Assembly: GCF_003313335.1 (NCBI RefSeq) | Contig: NZ_QMHP01000007.1 | Location: 62,001 to 126,000, forward strand | Direction: 5' to 3' | Source of the DNA: Pedobacter zeaxanthinifaciens | GTDB taxonomy: Bacteria > Bacteroidota > Bacteroidia > Sphingobacteriales > Sphingobacteriaceae | DNA length: 64,000 nucleotides | In this document: piece after piece, positions 43,747 through 53,900 of the stretch | How positions within the stretch are numbered: the first letter of the stretch is position 1 | How the letters are laid out: each line of letters begins with the position of its first letter | Translations under genes and position numbers: made by a program | The notes under the pieces: generated by a model | Database searches by the model: none | The model's input: only the letters and a program-made list of their open reading frames with translations | Told to the model about the DNA's origin: nothing

Positions 43747-44493
43747 ATGTTAAAAAAAGAACGCCACAACATTATCATGCGTCAAATTAATCTCCATAAT
43801 CGGGTGTTAAGCTCGGATTTAGTGGAGTTACTAAATGTATCTGAGGATACAATAAGAAGAGATTTACAAGAGCTAGCCGACGAAAATCTTCTGAATAAGG
43901 TACATGGCGGCGCTCTCTCAAAATCTTACCAATCATCTTTTGATGACAGCAAGGTATATGCTAAAGATGCAAAAATCACCATTGCTAAAAAGACAGCCTC
44001 TTTAATTAAGGACGGCATGGTTGTGCTTACTGGAGGAGGGACAACTGTAATTGAGTTAGCAAAGCAACTGCCGCAGCATTTGCATGCCACATTTATCACC
44101 ATTAGTCCTTTAGTGGCAGTTGAATTGGCTAAATACGAAAAAATTGAGGTAATTTTAATTGGCGGCCTGTTTGCAAAAAACTCGCAAATTAGCTACGGCG
44201 GCCATGTAATTAGCCAACTGGCTGATATTAGGGCAGATTTGTGTTTAATGGGAACTAGTGCACTAGACCCTGTTGACGGCGTTACTGATACCGACTGGGA
44301 AATTAACCAGTTGAAAAAAGCGATGATTGCCTCGTCGAAAAAAACAGCCGTGTTATGTATCTCTGAGAAATTGGGGATTACACTGAGGTTAAAAGTTGCA
44401 GGGCTAGAGACTATTAGCTATTTAATTACAGAATTAGATCCAAGCAGCGAAACATTGGCTTCCTATCAAACTAAGGGATTGCAAATCATTTAA
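43747..44493 (+). CDS. DeoR-family transcriptional regulator
   Basis: 248 residues. N-terminal winged HTH 'LNVSEDTIRRDLQELADENL' (~residues 28-47) and a DeoR-type sugar-phosphate sensor C-terminal domain (SLIKDGMVVLTGGGTT). Divergent from the first SusC operon and convergent with the second. DeoR regulators of the AgaR type often sense phosphorylated amino sugars, which would fit the nag genes nearby. Target sites not identified. Confidence 0.9.
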   Translation: MLKKERHNIIMRQINLHNRVLSSDLVELLNVSEDTIRRDLQELADENLLNKVHGGALSKSYQSSFDDSKVYAKDAKITIAKKTASLIKDGMVVLTGGGTTVIELAKQLPQHLHATFITISPLVAVELAKYEKIEVILIGGLFAKNSQISYGGHVISQLADIRADLCLMGTSALDPVDGVTDTDWEINQLKKAMIASSKKTAVLCISEKLGITLRLKVAGLETISYLITELDPSSETLASYQTKGLQII

Positions 44494-44510
44494 CCGATAT
44501 TCTTAATAAA

Positions 44511-44545
44511 CAACAAAGGCCAGAATTTCTTCTGGCCTTCGTTGT
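44511..44545. terminator. Bidirectional terminator DeoR/SusD
   Basis: Stem CAAC-AAAGGCCAGAA / TTCTGGCCTT-GTTG with a short loop, between two convergent genes. Confidence 0.85.
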
Positions 44546-44560
44546 TTAGAAACGGCTTTA

Positions 44561-45862
44561 TTAAAAAGCGGGATCTGCTGGAGTGTTGGTATTATTATCC
44601 CTCTCGGTAAATGGATAAGGGAAGAAATTCCTCTTTCTCTCAGAAGTAGGTCTGTTGAACCTACGCATATCTTCTATCTTCAAACCCGACATGTACAATT
44701 CAACACAACGTTGCTTGTAAACTTCGTCTAACAACTGTGCTTGAGTTAACGGCCCAGCTATAGCAGTTAGACCTGCGCCCACTCCAAAAGGATCAGCAGA
44801 AGGTGCTTTAGTTATCACTTTGTTCAACTCAACTAGCGCATTGGTCAAATCTGGTGTAGCTTGTCTAGCTAAAGCCTCGGCTTTAATCAAAGTAATTTCG
44901 CCCGGCAAATAAATAGGATACGAAGTTGTGCTTGTCAACCCAAAACCTCCAATTCTCACTGCAGGTGCGGATGATGATGTTGCTGTATAAAAAGTTAACC
45001 TTTTATCTGCAGCATTCGGGACATTCGTTCCAGTTAAACCTAAGTTGGCATCAGTCGGCTGGAAAACATTATTGCTCGAGGTGGCAATTTCAAAAATTGG
45101 ATTAAGCGTAAGCACATCAAAGTTAAACGTCGACTTCTTCGTTAAATCAACTAGATTAGCTGCGCTTAAAGCCAGCGTATAATTTCCAGCAAACAATGCA
45201 TAACGAGCTTTTAACGCATAAATCGTATTGGCAATATCAATTCCAGCTGGAATATTACTAGCAAAAGAAGTGCTGATTGGATTTGCTTGTATAGTAGACA
45301 ACGCATTGTCTAAAACAGCGATCGCCTTTACAAACCCTTCATTTCGAGTGATAAAAGTAACATTTTTACCTGTACCCGAAGGGATTTTTTCCCAGTATTG
45401 CGACATGTTTCCTAAAGCCAAAGCTTTAAAAATACTGGCATAGGCAATCAAACCAGATGCATAATTTTTATCTCCAAGCTGCGCTGCATTAACTATTACG
45501 TTATCAGCATCATAAATAATCTTACTTGCATTAGTCCACATATTTGCTAAAATGGTGTTCGTACCATCAACTGCAATACCACCTGTGAACAACTGTAACT
45601 CAGGAACATTACCTTGGTTCATCAGTAGCACTTCGTTGGTAACGAAGCCATTCGCAGTAATTGAATTGTATAACAATCCTGGTCTGCTTGAAGTGTATAA
45701 CTTGTGTAAGCCAACCGCAACACCTGTCAATCCTTTTGATGAGCTCAATACGTCGTTAGCATTGGCTCCTCCCGCATTTTTGTAATCCTTTTTACAAGCG
45801 GCAGTACCCAAAAGTAAAAAAGCCATAAAAATCGCAGGAATTTTGTTTATATATCTTTTCAT
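44561..45862 (-). CDS. SusD/RagB-family lipoprotein, second locus
   Basis: 433 residues, shorter than the first SusD. Signal/lipobox 'FLLLGTAACKK', SusD-like helical repeats. It follows the second SusC by 16 bp. The C-terminus is 'DNNTNTPADPAF', typical for the family's end. Confidence 0.88.
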   Translation of the reverse strand: MKRYINKIPAIFMAFLLLGTAACKKDYKNAGGANANDVLSSSKGLTGVAVGLHKLYTSSRPGLLYNSITANGFVTNEVLLMNQGNVPELQLFTGGIAVDGTNTILANMWTNASKIIYDADNVIVNAAQLGDKNYASGLIAYASIFKALALGNMSQYWEKIPSGTGKNVTFITRNEGFVKAIAVLDNALSTIQANPISTSFASNIPAGIDIANTIYALKARYALFAGNYTLALSAANLVDLTKKSTFNFDVLTLNPIFEIATSSNNVFQPTDANLGLTGTNVPNAADKRLTFYTATSSSAPAVRIGGFGLTSTTSYPIYLPGEITLIKAEALARQATPDLTNALVELNKVITKAPSADPFGVGAGLTAIAGPLTQAQLLDEVYKQRCVELYMSGLKIEDMRRFNRPTSERKRNFFPYPFTERDNNTNTPADPAF

Positions 45863-45878
45863 ATCTGAATTCTTATGA

Positions 45879-48800
45879 TTAAAATTTAACCTGTAAACCT
45901 AATGTGAATGTGCGTGGAATTGGAACAGAGCCGAAATCAATATTACGTAAAATAGTTGACTGACCTCCAGAGTTCAACTCTGGGTCGAATCCTTTATAAT
46001 TATCCCATGATACCAGATTCCTACCGCTTAAATTAACTGTCAAATCTCTCAAGAAAGAAACTTTTCCTACATTGTAGCTTAAAGAGATCTCTCTTAATTT
46101 AACAAAAGAGCCATCATCAACACGCCATTCTTCGATAGCATATACGCCAGCAATGTAACCACGAGGATAAATTCCCAAATGCTCTTTCTCAGCTTCTTTT
46201 CCATTACCAACTCCTTGTCTTGTACGCCAGTCAGCATTCCATACTTCACCGCCTTGCACGGCATCTAACTGAATGCGTAAATTAAATTTCTTATAAGAAA
46301 AATCATTCACGATGGACATCGTATAATCAGGATTTGGATCGCCCACCACTTTACGCAATGGAGTTCCCGTTGGCAAACCATTGGCATCTCTTTGAACTGT
46401 GTAGGTAGTAGCTGATGTTTGAATGCCCCTTTCAGTTAACGGTATACCTGCTGCGTTTTTTAATAAGCTTCCATCTGCATTACGTGCAAAGAAAGTACCA
46501 TAAAACACACCCACAGGCTGGCCATCAATGATAGCAATAGGCGCTCCAGCATTTGTACTCAACAACCTTAAGCCCCCAGTTCCAACAGCTGTATTTCTGT
46601 TTCTATTATAAATGATGCTGGCATTCCATTTAAAATCTTCAGTTTTTAATGGCATACCTGTTAACATCAGCTCAACACCTTTGTTTTTTAAGCCTCCAAA
46701 GTTGTCTAGCAAGCTCGAGAAACCATTAGTAGGTGCAATAACCACTGGCAGTAGTAGTTGATTTACCTTTTTATTGTACCAGTTAAAGGTAAGTCCTAAT
46801 CTATTTTTAAAGAAAGACATATCAGTACCAATTTCCAACTCTTTTTGAACCTCCGGCACAACAGAAGTATTAGCCAAAGTCGAGCTAGAATTTAATGCTG
46901 TTTTGCCTAGGAACGAAGAAGAAGTATATTCGTTGAATCGAGCGTAAGGACCAATACCAGTAAGGTTACCTGATTCGCCATAAGCTGCTCTCACCTTAAA
47001 TGAGTCCCACCAAGAGGAAACGCCTAAATCTTTCCAATAAGCAGCTGAAGACGGCACATAGCTCATATTTGCTTTTAAGTAAGTTTGCGTTCTTTGATCT
47101 TCACCAAATACGGTAGATTGATCTACACGGATGGCGGCAGTCACAAACCAGTGGTCCTTATACTTGAAATTTTGCTGTAAATAAGCTCCGCTAATGGCAA
47201 ATTCAGATCTTGAATCACTATTAGGTAGCATTGTGCTAGCACCATTTACCGTTTGTACAAATGGCGCCAGACCTCTACCATTTAACAGAGAATATAAATC
47301 TTTTTGATACTGAAAAGAGCCTCCAAGTTGTGTCGTTGACAACAAATTTTCAACCACTTTAGCATTATAAGTCAAGTTCAGCTCATTATTAAACAATGTA
47401 GTGGTGGCATTTGCAGCACTAGCGTAACCGTTTAATGTTGGGTCTATCGCTCCGGTTGTTCCACCGCCGTAATATGCGGGTTGTGCATTGTATGCAAATG
47501 GGGGAATGAATGTTGTTCCATTTTGGATCGAATTATCCACACCCATTGTATAGTCGATAGACAGGTTTTTTACTGGATTTAATTTTAAACCTGCGTTTGC
47601 AATAATGCGATTTGTAAATTGCCTTTGTTTGATATCCTCTATTATGGAAACAGGATTTACTCGTCCATTAATATTCACTGCTTTCAGATTGCCCAAAGCA
47701 TCTCTCGCCCAAATGTCATAGTAATTTCCAATTATATTAATAGAGTTTAACGGGGAAAAGAAAGAATTGCCATCAGGTTTTTCATTCGCATTGCTATGAA
47801 CATAATTAAAACCTGCTGTCAACTTAGCCCAACTATTTAATTTCTGATCTACATTTGCCCTAAAATTATATCTAGTAAAATCAGTGTTTTTAACAATCCC
47901 TTGATTTTTAAAATAACCTGCTGATGTGTAGAATTTGGTGTCATCATTTCCGCCAGATACTGAAACGGTGTTATCCGTACCCATCGCAGTTCGGAAAATA
48001 TAATCCTGATAATTGTAACGTGTTACGGCAACGGTATTATTTACGGCCGGACTTATGACATCTAATGGCACGTCAAATGCAGACCCAAACTTTGTTGGCG
48101 CCTGGTTAACTTCAACCTTTTTACGGAGTTCAGACATAATCATGCTGGTTGAAAAACTCACTTGTGGTTTACCGGAAGATCCTCTTTTGGTGAAGATTTG
48201 AATAACACCTGCATTAGCTCTAGAACCGTAGATAGCCGCAGCTGCAGCACCATTTAGCACCTCAATGCGTTCAATATCGTTCGGATTGATATCTACCATC
48301 CTATTCTGCCCAATACTTCCAATGAAATTCGCTCCGTCATAATTTTGAGAAGTGTTCGTAACTCTTGTTGTTGAATTATTTACGACAACACCATCGATGA
48401 TATATAATGGATCCGACGAAGAGTTAATGGAACTTACGCCCCTCAACCTTACACTCATTCCACCTGCTGGATCACCGCTATTTTGGCTAATCTGAGCGCC
48501 GGGAGTTTTTCCTTGTAAACCCGAAAGTACATTTCCACTAGGTGATTTCAATAAGTCATCGCCTTTAACTGTACTAACGTAACTACCTAATTGTTTTCTT
48601 GTGGTACCTTGCGAAGTACCTGTTACAATCACTTCATCCAATCCCATCGCATCTTGCCCTAGGGCAAAATCAGCATTGACATTAGTATTGCTTCCGAGCG
48701 TGATTTGTTTTGTTGAGGTTTTGTAACCGATGAACGTTACTGAAAGTTGATAGTTGCCTGGGTTAAGTTTGGCACTAAGAGAATAAGTTCCATCGCTGTT

Positions 48801-48998
48801 TGCGGCTACGGCGAAATTAGTACCTTGCACCTTCACTCCTGCACCGGGAATTGGGGCTTTACTACCTTCTTCAGTAACCTTTCCAGTAATTACGTAACGT
48901 TTACTTTGCGCATTTGCTGTAACGAAAAACAGCAAAAAGATTGGCACTAAAAAAAGTACCCTCAAATGGACTTGCCATGAAGTTTTGAGTTTTTTCAT
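45879..48998 (-). CDS. SusC/RagA TonB-dependent transporter, second locus
   Basis: 1039 residues. Signal/membrane start (LFLVPIFLLFFVTANAQ), CarboxypepD-like domain, plug with 'SGLQGKTPGAQISQNSGDPAG', barrel ending 'LGLQVKF'. It forms an uptake pair with the SusD at 44561-45862. Probably imports an amino-sugar or glycan substrate given the neighbours; substrate not determined. Confidence 0.9.
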   Translation of the reverse strand: MKKLKTSWQVHLRVLFLVPIFLLFFVTANAQSKRYVITGKVTEEGSKAPIPGAGVKVQGTNFAVAANSDGTYSLSAKLNPGNYQLSVTFIGYKTSTKQITLGSNTNVNADFALGQDAMGLDEVIVTGTSQGTTRKQLGSYVSTVKGDDLLKSPSGNVLSGLQGKTPGAQISQNSGDPAGGMSVRLRGVSSINSSSDPLYIIDGVVVNNSTTRVTNTSQNYDGANFIGSIGQNRMVDINPNDIERIEVLNGAAAAAIYGSRANAGVIQIFTKRGSSGKPQVSFSTSMIMSELRKKVEVNQAPTKFGSAFDVPLDVISPAVNNTVAVTRYNYQDYIFRTAMGTDNTVSVSGGNDDTKFYTSAGYFKNQGIVKNTDFTRYNFRANVDQKLNSWAKLTAGFNYVHSNANEKPDGNSFFSPLNSINIIGNYYDIWARDALGNLKAVNINGRVNPVSIIEDIKQRQFTNRIIANAGLKLNPVKNLSIDYTMGVDNSIQNGTTFIPPFAYNAQPAYYGGGTTGAIDPTLNGYASAANATTTLFNNELNLTYNAKVVENLLSTTQLGGSFQYQKDLYSLLNGRGLAPFVQTVNGASTMLPNSDSRSEFAISGAYLQQNFKYKDHWFVTAAIRVDQSTVFGEDQRTQTYLKANMSYVPSSAAYWKDLGVSSWWDSFKVRAAYGESGNLTGIGPYARFNEYTSSSFLGKTALNSSSTLANTSVVPEVQKELEIGTDMSFFKNRLGLTFNWYNKKVNQLLLPVVIAPTNGFSSLLDNFGGLKNKGVELMLTGMPLKTEDFKWNASIIYNRNRNTAVGTGGLRLLSTNAGAPIAIIDGQPVGVFYGTFFARNADGSLLKNAAGIPLTERGIQTSATTYTVQRDANGLPTGTPLRKVVGDPNPDYTMSIVNDFSYKKFNLRIQLDAVQGGEVWNADWRTRQGVGNGKEAEKEHLGIYPRGYIAGVYAIEEWRVDDGSFVKLREISLSYNVGKVSFLRDLTVNLSGRNLVSWDNYKGFDPELNSGGQSTILRNIDFGSVPIPRTFTLGLQVKF

Positions 48999-49122
48999 AC
49001 CTGATGTGAATATAAATGGTTAGTTTGTTGGCAAAATTGCCCGATATAGTATTAACTAAATCCCGATAAATATCAAGATTTTATTTTTACAATACCGCAA
49101 AAAAACGCAAATATCTTACAAC

Positions 49123-50319
49123 TTATTTGGGCAAACTCAATTTTCCCATGCAAATAGATGGCACATTAACCCTTTCACCAAAATAAATTTGCCCACCGCA
49201 AAGGGTTTCATTAGCTAATAATGCAAACAATACCGCCTCTTTGGCATCTGGGTGAATTTCTAATGCTGAGGTGGTTTTGAAGGTGATTTGGGGCAATGCT
49301 TCCTTCAAAAAATCCAATAACAAAGGGTTGTGCATCCCACCACCGCTTAGATACAGCACAGGGTTATGCATATCGCTAAGCACCCTTTGAATCGAGTCAA
49401 TAATACCTTGCGCAGAAAAACGGCAAAGTGTCGCCATTACATCTTCTTTGGCAATAGATGCTGTATCGCTTGCCTTTTGCGCATGCTCCAGGTAACTTAA
49501 ACTGAACAGCTCAGGACCCGTAGTTTTTGGAAAAGCCGCTCCGAAAAAACTATCGTTCAGCAATTCCTTCAACAGTGCTTCGTTTACTTTACCTTTTCTT
49601 GCAATAGCAGCATCTTTATCATAATACAAGCCTGCAAAATGCTGCTGCACATATTGATCCATCAACGTATTGCCAGGACCTACATCTGTTGAAAACACCT
49701 TAGCAGCATCTAAACTGCCGGGCAAGTAAGTATAATTGGCAATTCCTCCGATATTAAGCATGATCCGATCTTCATTTTCTTTAGAAAAAATCAAATAATC
49801 ACCATAAACGGCCAAAGGCGCTCCCTCTCCGCCTCCAGCGATATGTTTTTGCCTAAAATCACTCAAGGTAATGATGCCCGTATGCACTGCAATATGATCA
49901 CCATCTCCTATTTGCAATGTTGCATTGGGCAGCCCTTCCCTTTTATGTAATGATTTGGGCGCATGGTAAATTGTTTGCCCATGGCTCGCAATGAAATCAA
50001 TTTGATCGTTTCGGTAACCCCACTCTGCAATGGCAGCATTAATGAGTTGTGCATGAGTAATGGCCACCTGTTCATTCATCAAACAAACCATCTCCAAGTC
50101 AACTTCCCGTTTCGAAAAAATTGACTTCACCTGTTTTCTAAATACATCAGTATAATCAGCTGTTTTAAAATGAAGCAGTTTAATTTCGGTATTAGTGCCG
50201 TTACCTTTAAAAGCGCACAAGGCAATATCTAAACCATCCATAGAGGTTCCCGACATTAGGCCTATGATTAGTTTTTCTTCTTTATTTGATTTTTGGTAAA
50301 GGTTGGCGATTTGGTTCAT
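49123..50319 (-). CDS. anmK: Anhydro-N-acetylmuramic acid kinase
   Basis: 398 residues. ATP-binding GLMSGTSMDG is at 20-29 and a DVGPGNTLMD motif in the middle; FGGY/ASKHA-like fold. It phosphorylates anhydroMurNAc from recycled cell wall to MurNAc-6-P, feeding amino-sugar metabolism. Divergent from nagB across a 257 bp gap with a LacI-type operator candidate. Confidence 0.93.
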   Translation of the reverse strand: MNQIANLYQKSNKEEKLIIGLMSGTSMDGLDIALCAFKGNGTNTEIKLLHFKTADYTDVFRKQVKSIFSKREVDLEMVCLMNEQVAITHAQLINAAIAEWGYRNDQIDFIASHGQTIYHAPKSLHKREGLPNATLQIGDGDHIAVHTGIITLSDFRQKHIAGGGEGAPLAVYGDYLIFSKENEDRIMLNIGGIANYTYLPGSLDAAKVFSTDVGPGNTLMDQYVQQHFAGLYYDKDAAIARKGKVNEALLKELLNDSFFGAAFPKTTGPELFSLSYLEHAQKASDTASIAKEDVMATLCRFSAQGIIDSIQRVLSDMHNPVLYLSGGGMHNPLLLDFLKEALPQITFKTTSALEIHPDAKEAVLFALLANETLCGGQIYFGERVNVPSICMGKLSLPK

Positions 50320-50446
50320 CTTCTTGAAAAATAAGTAACCAAATAAACAAAAATTATATCCAAGTTGGCAAGCAGTAGCATGATTTATAGCTTTTAGCTC
50401 TTTTTGACAAAGCCGCTAAAAAAAGTTTTTTAATTTTTTTAAAAAG

Positions 50447-50460
50447 TGCAAACGCTTGCA
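50447..50460. promoter_or_regulatory. LacI-type operator candidate between anmK and nagB
   Basis: TGCAAACGCTTGCA: a near-perfect palindrome (two central-region mismatches) matching the typical LacI-family operator TGCAAACGTTTGCA. It lies between the divergent genes, so could control either or both. No LacI gene is in the window. Confidence 0.5.
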
Positions 50461-50539
50461 TTGGTACTTAAAGGCACTTTTTACGCAATGCTAAAGCATT
50501 CGGGTAGTTACCGCTATTTTTTTTTATAGTTAACTGTTC

Positions 50540-50547
50540 TATATTTA
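50540..50547 (+). promoter_or_regulatory. -7 promoter box for nagB
   Basis: TATATTTA, one base off the TAnnTTTG box, 30 bp before the nagB start codon. Confidence 0.4.
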
Positions 50548-50576
50548 CTGCTCCGTTCAATAAAAAACCAAGATTA

Positions 50577-52496
50577 ATGGCAAGATTAAATCTCTTAGAA
50601 GAAACGAGGTTCGAAAAGCTTCCAGTAAGTATTTTTAAAAATCCGAAAGAAGCTTCTTTAAGTGTTGCAAATCGTATTGCATCACTGATTAAAGACAAAC
50701 AACAAAAAGGCGAAAATGCAGTACTAGGCTTAGCTACAGGTGCTACTCCGGTAGCAGTTTATGCAGAATTGGTGAGGCTACACAAAGAGGAAGGCTTAAG
50801 TTTTAAAAACGTAATTACTTTCAATTTGGATGAGTATTTTCCAATGCAACCTAACTCTGTACAAAGTTACGTAACCTTTATGAATGAAAATCTTTTCAAT
50901 CATATTGACATCGACCGAAACAATGTACACATTCCCGATGGCACTTTAAAACTTGAAGAAATTCCAGCTTTCTGTTTAGAATATGAAAAGAAAATAGAAA
51001 GACTTGGCGGACTGGATATTCAGATTTTAGGTATTGGTCGTACAGGCCACATTGGTTTTAACGAGCCGGGATCCGCACCAAACTCAGGCACCAGATTGGT
51101 GACTTTAGATGATTTGACACGTAGAGATGCTGCCCGCGATTTCGGTGGTAAATCTAACGTGCCAACCAAAGCTATAACCATGGGTATTGGTACTATTTTC
51201 AAAGCTAAGGAAATTATTTTAATGGCTTGGAATAGAAAAAAGGCTTCCATTATCAAAAAAGCCGTTGAAGGTGAAATTTCAAGTGAAGTACCAGCAACCT
51301 ATTTACAACTTTCCGATAATGTTGAGTTTATTTTAGATCAAGATGCAGCTTCTGACCTTACTAGGTTTAACACTCCTTGGTTGGCAAGAGATTGCGATTG
51401 GACTCCTGAACTTACCCGTAAAGCGGTAATTTGGTTGGCAAGGCATTTGAAAAAACCTATCCTAAAGTTAACGGAAGATGACTATAACAACCATGGTATG
51501 GCGCAGTTAGCTACCGAACATGGCCCTGTTTACGACATTAACATTGATATCTTCAATAAATTACAGCATACTATTACTGGCTGGCCAGGTGGTAAACCTA
51601 ATGCCGATGACAGTCAGCGTCCAGAAAGGGCAAATCCTGCCAAGAAAAGAGCAATTGTATTTTCTCCCCATCCTGATGATGATGTAATTTCTATGGGTGG
51701 AACTTTTATCAGATTGGCCGACCAGGGTCACGAAGTACATGTGGCATACCAAACTTCGGGTAATACTGCGGTTTGGGATGATGATGTGTTACGTTTCGTT
51801 GAATTCAACATCGATTTCTCTGAAAAAATGGGCATTGACCAAACACAAATGAGAAAAACTTACGAAGATATGCGTGAGTTTATGTCCAATAAACTTCCTA
51901 ATCAGGTAGATACCGAAGAAATCAAATTGGTAAAAGGTTTAATTAGAAAAGGTGAAGCCATTGCAGGAGCTCGTTTTTCAGGACTTCCTGATGAAAACAT
52001 CCATTTTATGGCCCTACCTTTTTATGAAACCGGCAAAGTGAAGAAGAATCCAGTTTCTGATGTAGATGTAGAAATGACCATGGAATTGCTTCAAAAAGTA
52101 AAGCCACAACAGGTATTTGCTGCTGGCGATTTTGAAGATCCGCATGGCACGCACATTGTTTGTTTTAATATCATTGTAGAAGCATTACGCCGTTTAAGAG
52201 CTACCGAAGACTGGGTAAACGACTGCTGGCTATGGATGTACCGAGGTGCTTGGCATGAATTTGAACCGCATGAAATTGAAATGGCAGTTCCATTGAGCCC
52301 TAACGAAGTGGAACGCAAGAAATTGGCTATTTTCAAACACCAATCTCAAAAGGATATTCCAGTTTTCCCTGGTGATGACCCTCGTGAGTTTTGGCAAAGG
52401 GCGGAAGACAGGAACCGAGAAACGGCAAAAATTTATGATGATTTAGGTTTAGCCGATTACGAGGCGATGGAAGCTTTCGTAAGATACCACTATTAG
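50577..52496 (+). CDS. nagB: Glucosamine-6-phosphate deaminase fused to PIG-L deacetylase
   Basis: 639 residues. The N-terminal NagB domain (1-265) has 'LDEYFPM' (84-90) and 'GHIGFNEPG' (157-165). Linker, then a C-terminal PIG-L/LmbE metal-dependent deacetylase domain with HPDDD (365-369). The fused form is common in Bacteroidota. The deaminase turns GlcN-6-P into fructose-6-P and ammonia; the PIG-L half may deacetylate a GlcNAc compound, so one polypeptide could do both steps. Confidence 0.95.
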   Translation: MARLNLLEETRFEKLPVSIFKNPKEASLSVANRIASLIKDKQQKGENAVLGLATGATPVAVYAELVRLHKEEGLSFKNVITFNLDEYFPMQPNSVQSYVTFMNENLFNHIDIDRNNVHIPDGTLKLEEIPAFCLEYEKKIERLGGLDIQILGIGRTGHIGFNEPGSAPNSGTRLVTLDDLTRRDAARDFGGKSNVPTKAITMGIGTIFKAKEIILMAWNRKKASIIKKAVEGEISSEVPATYLQLSDNVEFILDQDAASDLTRFNTPWLARDCDWTPELTRKAVIWLARHLKKPILKLTEDDYNNHGMAQLATEHGPVYDINIDIFNKLQHTITGWPGGKPNADDSQRPERANPAKKRAIVFSPHPDDDVISMGGTFIRLADQGHEVHVAYQTSGNTAVWDDDVLRFVEFNIDFSEKMGIDQTQMRKTYEDMREFMSNKLPNQVDTEEIKLVKGLIRKGEAIAGARFSGLPDENIHFMALPFYETGKVKKNPVSDVDVEMTMELLQKVKPQQVFAAGDFEDPHGTHIVCFNIIVEALRRLRATEDWVNDCWLWMYRGAWHEFEPHEIEMAVPLSPNEVERKKLAIFKHQSQKDIPVFPGDDPREFWQRAEDRNRETAKIYDDLGLADYEAMEAFVRYHY

Positions 52497-52580
52497 TCTC
52501 CCTTAGCTGATCCTGAAGAAGGAGAATGCGAACTTATTTTCCCTCGCTTTGGGAAAGATGTTAGAAGGGCAGAGGGGTTT

Positions 52581-52633
52581 AAAAAATATCTTCTATCTTT
52601 AGCGTAACAAACTAAATGATAGAAGATATTTTT
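52581..52633. promoter_or_regulatory. Long perfect inverted repeat before nagX-like gene
   Basis: AAAAATATCTTCTATC pairs with GATAGAAGATATTTTT around a 20-base loop, 12 bp upstream of the start codon. Could be an operator, terminator or leader hairpin. Read from the left, the stem is followed by a short T-run, as for a terminator. Confidence 0.6.
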
Positions 52634-52644
52634 ATTTAAACAGT

Positions 52645-53793
52645 ATGGAAAATAAACCACAGCGTCTCTTATCGCTCGATTTTTTCAGAGGACTAACGGT
52701 TGCTGCCATGATTTTGGTAAATAACCCTGGCAGTTGGGCACACATTTACCCTCCGTTGGAACATGCAGAATGGCATGGCTGTACACCTACCGATTTAGTA
52801 TTTCCATTTTTTCTTTTCATAGTTGGCGTTTCTATCGCATATGCCATGGGCAGCAAAAGAGAAGACAGCACTACTCACTCGAAAACCATTTTCAAAGCAC
52901 TAAAACGTTCTATCACCTTATTTTTACTAGGTTTTATCTTAGCATTCTTCCCGCGTAATTTTAGCGATTTCAATTTTTTTGAAGCGTTAAGTACGGTGCG
53001 TATCCCTGGAGTTTTACAACGTATTGCGGTAGTGTTCCTTATTTCATCTATCGTATTTTTAAAGCTAAGCGATAAACGGATTTTCCAAACCATGGTGGTG
53101 CTACTTTTTGGCTATTGGGCGTTAATGAATTTTGTTCCAGTACCTGATTTTGGGCCCGCAAACTTGGAAAAAGAAACCAACTTGGGCGCTTGGCTTGACC
53201 GTACCATTTTAACAGAAGCACATTTGTGGAAATCTGCCAAAACTTGGGATCCCGAAGGCATTTTGAGCACTATACCAGCCATCTGTACCTGTTTATTTGG
53301 CGTGTTGGTTGGCGTTTACTTGAAAAAGAAAAACGTTGAACCAGCTACCAAAATTGCCTGGTTGTTTTCGGTAGGCACTTTAACCGTAATTGGCGGCTTG
53401 CTGTGGGGTTTGCAGTTTCCAATTAACAAGGCATTATGGACCAGCTCCTATGTGCTTTACACTGGGGGTTTAGCCACCATTATTTTATCGCTTAGTTATT
53501 GGCTAATTGATGTAAATCAGTACAATCGCTTTACAAAACCCTTTGTGGTTTATGGTGTAAATGCCATTACCGTATTTTTTTTATCAGGCTTAATGCCAAG
53601 GTTGCTTAACATGATAAAAATTGATTTTGAAGGAGAAAAAGTTGGCGCATTAAGCTACACGTACAAGGCTTGGTTTGCTCCTGCTTTCGCCAATCCTTTA
53701 AATAGCTCATTAGCCTACGCCGTTGCGTTTGTAATGTGTTGGTATGTGATATTATGGGCCATGTATAAGAAAAACATCATCATCAAGGTTTAA
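52645..53793 (+). CDS. nagX: NagX-like membrane acetyltransferase/transporter (DUF5009)
   Basis: 382 residues with ~10 membrane helices. N-terminal 'LDFFRGLTVAAMILVNNPG' and 'HGCTPTDLVFPFFLFIVGVS' are hallmarks of the HGSNAT/DUF5009 family. Related proteins in Bacteroidota lie in amino-sugar loci (nagX). Exact activity (acetylation or transport of amino sugar) not proven. Confidence 0.85.
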   Translation: MENKPQRLLSLDFFRGLTVAAMILVNNPGSWAHIYPPLEHAEWHGCTPTDLVFPFFLFIVGVSIAYAMGSKREDSTTHSKTIFKALKRSITLFLLGFILAFFPRNFSDFNFFEALSTVRIPGVLQRIAVVFLISSIVFLKLSDKRIFQTMVVLLFGYWALMNFVPVPDFGPANLEKETNLGAWLDRTILTEAHLWKSAKTWDPEGILSTIPAICTCLFGVLVGVYLKKKNVEPATKIAWLFSVGTLTVIGGLLWGLQFPINKALWTSSYVLYTGGLATIILSLSYWLIDVNQYNRFTKPFVVYGVNAITVFFLSGLMPRLLNMIKIDFEGEKVGALSYTYKAWFAPAFANPLNSSLAYAVAFVMCWYVILWAMYKKNIIIKV

Positions 53794-53900
53794 AACAACA
53801 AGAAATGTTACAGCGCTAAATGAACCATTAACCTGTAACTTCTAATGATATTTTCCATCTAAACAATAATTAACATTTACCTCTTAACTAATTTTATAAA

